The notes beneath the pieces are model-generated. The model made no database searches. It saw only the letters and a program-made list of their open reading frames with translations, and had not been told where the DNA came from. From Clostridiales bacterium (lineage in GTDB: Bacteria > Bacillota > Clostridia > UBA8921), in contig DOHE01000260.1 of assembly GCA_003535395.1 (NCBI GenBank), forward strand, positions 1 through 8,555: 8,555 nt of DNA. Reading direction: 5' to 3'. Positions 5,230 through 8,555 of the stretch are shown piece by piece. The first letter of the stretch is position 1. Every line of letters begins with the position of its first letter. The position numbers were made by a program, and so were the translations under genes.

Positions 5230-5952
5230 ATGCGTATTGCAGTCTGCGATGATGAAGACCTCTTTCTGGAAAAGCTAATTGGTTGCATACTGAATCATAT
5301 CAAACCAGAGGAATCCGGGGATGTACGAATCACAAGTTTTCATTCCGGAGAAGACCTCTTGAAGGCCTGGTCTAAAGGAAATTCATTCGATATTTTATTC
5401 CTTGATGTGATCATGGCGCAGATGGACGGGATCGAAACGGCCCGGGAGATCCGAAAGCAGGGCGGGGATCCTGTGATCGTCTTTATCAGCAGCTACCGGG
5501 ATCCGGCTGTTCACGGGTACGAAGTCAACGCTTGCCGTTATCTGCTGAAACCTCTGGATGAAAACAATCTGAAAGAGGCATTTGAAACTGCTCTGAAAGA
5601 ATACCGAAGAAAAAGGCTGCGCTTTTATACTGTGCAGGTCAGACATGAAAGGATCACTTTTCATACAAGTGAGATTCTTTATTTTGAAAGCAGGCTCAGG
5701 AGAGTCATCCTGAACACTGTTGACACACAGTATGAATTCTATGCCCGTCTGGAGGAAGAAGCACGGAAGCTCAAACCTGTCGGATTTGCCTTTTCCCATA
5801 CCAGCTTCCTGGTCAATCTGGCTCATGTCAGAAGCCTCCAGAAATTTCAGCTGCGGCTGACAAATCATATCAAACTGCCTGTCAGCCGGCATTGCGCCAA
5901 ACCATTCACGGATGCATATATCCGTTTTCTTGGAGGGATCGATCTTGTTTGA
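5230..5952 (+). CDS. LytTR-family response regulator (AgrA-like)
   Basis: Two-component response regulator, 240 residues. The receiver domain occupies about 1-125: acidic pocket 'CDDED' (6-10), phosphoacceptor Asp59 in 'FDILFLDVIM', conserved Ser/Thr region 'VIVFISSYRD', and Lys in 'YLLKPLDE'. A LytTR DNA-binding domain follows at about 138-236, with 'ILYFES' near its start and 'FSHTSFLVNLAHVRSL' in its second half, matching the AgrA/VirR/LytR class. LytTR domains bind paired direct repeats, so the repeats at 4123-4157 are an attractive target. The ATG at 5230 is chosen because the receiver fold begins there and the longer frame from 5170 would start upstream of the transcription start. The Shine-Dalgarno site is weak (GTGTGGG close to the ATG). 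It overlaps the kinase gene by 8 nt and is presumed to be phosphorylated by that kinase. Confidence 0.93.
   Translation: MRIAVCDDEDLFLEKLIGCILNHIKPEESGDVRITSFHSGEDLLKAWSKGNSFDILFLDVIMAQMDGIETAREIRKQGGDPVIVFISSYRDPAVHGYEVNACRYLLKPLDENNLKEAFETALKEYRRKRLRFYTVQVRHERITFHTSEILYFESRLRRVILNTVDTQYEFYARLEEEARKLKPVGFAFSHTSFLVNLAHVRSLQKFQLRLTNHIKLPVSRHCAKPFTDAYIRFLGGIDLV
5932..5937 (+). promoter_or_regulatory. Ribosome-binding site fixing a TTG start for the kinase
   Basis: GGAGGG lies 7 nt before the TTG at 5945, inside the last codons of the response regulator. The alternative ATG at 5912 has no comparable site and would overlap the regulator by 41 nt. A TTG start coupled to termination at 5950-5952 would lower kinase output relative to regulator. 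Confidence 0.65.
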
Positions 5953-7288
5953 AAGCACCTTATGGCAGTTTATTGAATGGATGACTTCTCTGGTAGAAGT
6001 GATTCTGATGGTCGTTTACCTGGATGGTTTCCTGGGCAGAAAGGCCCTGGATCGGAAATGGTACCGGCTTTCCTTTGGCGGATTGCTGGCGATGGTAATG
6101 GTGCTTGATCATCTGGTTGCAGAACCTCTGCTGCTTCTTTCCTTGAATTTGGCCGGCATATTCCTGATCTCCCTGTTTCTCTACCAGGGAAGCATTCCCG
6201 TCAGAATATTTACTGTCATTCTTTTTGGTGCCGGAGTGGTGGCGTCCGAAATCATCACCATGATCCTGGTCACCGGACTGGGCGGAGTGGAATCCCAGGC
6301 AGTATTGTCCCAGGGGCTGCCCCGGCTCCAGGGAATGATATTATCCAAGCTGATCCAGTTTTTCCTGGTCAAACTTGCTTGCCGGTTCAAAACCAGAGAA
6401 TACGGCCGCATTCCCCTGAAATACTGGCTGGTATTGTTGATGATCCCGGTCTTTACGATCCTGGTTATGCACGGGATGCTCCTTTTTACAGTTTCCGGCC
6501 GTTACCCTGGAGAGATATTCGCCGGTTTGTCCTCAATTGGCATACTTTATATCAATATCATTATCTTTGCCATATTTGAGAGACTCCTGAAACACTCCGA
6601 AGAAGAACTGCGGTATACTACCATGAAAAGCCAGCTGGATCTGCAGATCCAGCATTATAAAAACGTGGTGCAGCATCAGAAGGAAATCCGCAGTCTCTGG
6701 CATGACCTGAACAACCACCTGGCGGTGATCAGCGCCATGGCGGCCGTGAACAAGACCCGGGAACTCATAGAATATGTATCGAAGATCAGCAGAATATCTT
6801 CCCGCCCCTTAAAGTCTGCGGATACGGGCAGTCCGGTGATGGATTCCCTGCTGGATGAAAAAATCCAAATGGCAAAGGAGAAAGGGATCGATCTGCAGGT
6901 TGAACCGGCGGGGAAATTTGACCGTTCTGTGGATCCGGTGGATCTTTGCATTATCCTTGGGAACGCCCTGGACAACGCTATTGAGGCATGCATGCGGATC
7001 CAGGATCCTGCCCCGGAAAAGCGGATCAGCCTGGCCATTCGTTACAGTGAAGAATACATGATCCTATACGTCACCAATCCTACCGACGGGAAGGTGGTCC
7101 GGGCCGGGAACTCCTTCATCACCACCAAAGAAGACACCCTGCATCATGGTTTTGGACTGGATAATATCGAAAATACAGTCAAAAAATACAACGGCAACCT
7201 TGAAATCGGGCACAAAGGCAATACGATTACCCTGGTCGCCGCGTTGAAGATCCCGGCTGGAAAGCAGTCATTTCTGCAGGATGCTTAG
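5945..7288 (+). CDS. AgrC-like sensor histidine kinase (HPK10 class, GHKL ATPase)
   Basis: Membrane histidine kinase of 447 residues from the TTG at 5945, the likely receptor of the autoinducing peptide. The N-terminal half (1-212) is a polytopic sensor with about six to seven hydrophobic segments (roughly 8-26, 42-58, 60-80, 86-111, 128-147, 158-182, 193-212), as in AgrC. A linker helix (213-250) leads to the phosphoacceptor motif 'SLWHDLNNHLAVI' with His253, the HD-x-x-NH form characteristic of AgrC/HPK10 kinases. The GHKL ATPase domain shows the N box 'NALDNAIEA' (340-348) and the G box 'HHGFGLDNIENTV' (about 400-412); its C-terminus 'GNTITLVAAL' is also typical. It is downstream of and overlaps the response regulator, the reverse of the S. 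aureus agrC-agrA order. Ligand specificity is inferred only from neighbouring agrBD. Confidence 0.93.
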   Translation: MFESTLWQFIEWMTSLVEVILMVVYLDGFLGRKALDRKWYRLSFGGLLAMVMVLDHLVAEPLLLLSLNLAGIFLISLFLYQGSIPVRIFTVILFGAGVVASEIITMILVTGLGGVESQAVLSQGLPRLQGMILSKLIQFFLVKLACRFKTREYGRIPLKYWLVLLMIPVFTILVMHGMLLFTVSGRYPGEIFAGLSSIGILYINIIIFAIFERLLKHSEEELRYTTMKSQLDLQIQHYKNVVQHQKEIRSLWHDLNNHLAVISAMAAVNKTRELIEYVSKISRISSRPLKSADTGSPVMDSLLDEKIQMAKEKGIDLQVEPAGKFDRSVDPVDLCIILGNALDNAIEACMRIQDPAPEKRISLAIRYSEEYMILYVTNPTDGKVVRAGNSFITTKEDTLHHGFGLDNIENTVKKYNGNLEIGHKGNTITLVAALKIPAGKQSFLQDA

Positions 7289-8553
7289 AACAATGTAGTA
7301 TTATCCGGATCATTCTCCTTTACGGAGATCCGTTTTACTCCCAACAGTACCAGCATGCCCGCCGCCAGAAACACGATGATGGAACCCACGGCCCAAAGAA
7401 GCCCGTACTGCTCTGCCAGTCCCGCCTCCAGCCCGCTGTTTATGTATGCATTACTGACCCGGTAGGAAATGGTCCCGAAAACCAGGGGCCCGACGAACGT
7501 GGATGTACGGCCGGCCACCGAGAGAAATCCGTAAAATTCCGTGGTCTTTGACGCAGGAGCAAGCTGGCTGACCATGGTGCGGCTTACCGCCTGGGCACCG
7601 GACAGCGAGAATCCCGCCAGGAAGCCGATGATATAAAACCAGGTGATGCTCTTGATAAAAAACAGGCCTGTGACAGAGGCCACCAGGATCAGCAGGGAAA
7701 CGAGGATGGCTTCCTTGCTGCTCTTCCGGTCGGATATGCCGCCGAAAAGCAGAGCCCCGAAAGTCCCGGCGATCTGGATCAGGATCACGAACACAATGAG
7801 CTGGGTTTGCTGCATCCCAAAAAGCGTCGCTCCGATGATGGCCGCAAAATCCATTAGCATCATGATGCCGTCGTTGTAAATCAAAAAGGCGATCATGTAC
7901 TTGATGAATTCCTTGTAGCTTTTGATAGACTGGAAGGTATGTGCCAGCTTGGAAAATGCCAGCCGGATGGTACCCATGCCTGCCGGCCTTTCCTCCGCTT
8001 CCCGTATCTGCTTCACCCAAAGGAATGTAGGAATGGTGGAAATCAAGTACATACCCGCCGTGATCAAAAATGCATAACGCACCATGTGATTTCCGATAAG
8101 CTGGATGGGGATGAGCACCAGGATCAAGGCTACGATGCCTCCGATCATGCCCACTGCCCATCCCTTGCCGGAGACGGAGCCGATGGTTTTAGGGGTGGAT
8201 ACATCGGTCAGCAGGGCATCATAGAACACCTGAGCGGCCCGGTACCCGATCTCTGCCAGAATGAAAAACAGCATCCCGGTAAAGATGTCCCCTTCGCCCA
8301 CAAAGAACAGCAGCGCTGTAAACACAATGGATAATGCAGTAAAAATCATCAGAAACTTTTTTTTAGCCCGGGTAAAATCTGCGATCGTTCCAAGGACGGG
8401 CGAAACCACCGCCACTACAATGGCCGCAATCCCCACAGAAATCCCCCACAGGTGCGTGCCTTCCGCATTGTTGCCTACGACCACATTTTTAAAAAATGCT
8501 GAGTATACGGCCAGCAGGACTACCGATGCGTAGGCGGAATTGCCAAAATCATA
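7285..8553 (-). CDS. Major facilitator superfamily transporter, UMF1/Atg22-like (5' end outside window)
   Basis: Polytopic membrane transporter with 422 residues visible. The frame remains open to the right edge, so the GTG at 8484 is internal. The visible N-terminus 'YDFGNSAYASVVLLAVYSAF' is the opening signature of the UMF1 family (Atg22-like, PF11700), so only a few residues are missing. Repeated hydrophobic stretches are consistent with 12 transmembrane helices. MFS motif A-like loops appear as 'GTIADFTRAKKKFL' in the first half and 'FGGISDRKSSKEAI' in the second. The transported compound is unknown; the name reflects the eukaryotic vacuolar relatives, not a proven bacterial substrate. 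Its stop (7287-7285) overlaps the kinase stop (7286-7288) tail to tail, leaving no room for a terminator between them. There is no evidence that it belongs to the quorum system. Confidence 0.9.
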   Translation of the reverse strand, partial: YDFGNSAYASVVLLAVYSAFFKNVVVGNNAEGTHLWGISVGIAAIVVAVVSPVLGTIADFTRAKKKFLMIFTALSIVFTALLFFVGEGDIFTGMLFFILAEIGYRAAQVFYDALLTDVSTPKTIGSVSGKGWAVGMIGGIVALILVLIPIQLIGNHMVRYAFLITAGMYLISTIPTFLWVKQIREAEERPAGMGTIRLAFSKLAHTFQSIKSYKEFIKYMIAFLIYNDGIMMLMDFAAIIGATLFGMQQTQLIVFVILIQIAGTFGALLFGGISDRKSSKEAILVSLLILVASVTGLFFIKSITWFYIIGFLAGFSLSGAQAVSRTMVSQLAPASKTTEFYGFLSVAGRTSTFVGPLVFGTISYRVSNAYINSGLEAGLAEQYGLLWAVGSIIVFLAAGMLVLLGVKRISVKENDPDNTTLF

Positions 8554-8555
8554 AA

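Noticed and set aside
7451..8161. 236-codon frame on the minus strand within the transporter gene
   Set aside because: It is an out-of-frame shadow rich in His, Arg, Pro and Gly; the transporter frame has clear family motifs.

Overview
The window looks like chromosomal DNA of a Gram-positive anaerobe of the Clostridia (Lachnospiraceae-like or a related group). This is inferred from gene content: an AgrB/AgrD-type peptide quorum system with a LytTR regulator and an HPK10-type kinase, a BlaI-family repressor, strong Shine-Dalgarno sites and near-consensus sigma-A promoters. Base composition is intermediate by eye. No rRNA, tRNA, CRISPR array, transposase or phage gene was seen.

Left part (1-4050): the C-terminal end of an AraC-family regulator (+) is followed, after an extended -10 promoter, by a DUF389 membrane protein (+). 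This converges on a citrate synthase gene (-) with its own near-consensus promoter. Upstream of that on the same strand is a BlaI/MecI-type repressor, which also has its own promoter.

Centre (4100-7288): a complete agr-like quorum-sensing locus. A promoter region carries two copies of a 14-bp sequence exactly 21 bp apart, followed by a tandem 21-bp leader repeat made of ribosome-binding-site-like units. Then come agrB (integral membrane cysteine protease) and, overlapping it by 14 bp, a 50-codon agrD-type gene encoding the autoinducing peptide precursor (4877-5029). A strong intrinsic terminator closes this unit. A separate near-consensus promoter then drives a LytTR response regulator and an AgrC-like sensor kinase, translationally coupled through a TTG start. 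Inferred circuit: AgrB trims and cyclises the AgrD peptide around Cys31, the exported peptide is sensed by the kinase, and the phosphorylated LytTR regulator activates agrBD, perhaps through the 21-bp-phased repeats.

Right part (7285-8555): a UMF1/Atg22-like major facilitator transporter on the minus strand, cut by the window end. Its stop codon overlaps that of the kinase gene in a tail-to-tail arrangement.

The main discovery candidate is the quorum-sensing module: a short, easily missed signal peptide gene with predicted ring C-I-Y-I-F, a split agrBD / regulator-kinase layout, and phased repeats in its control region.
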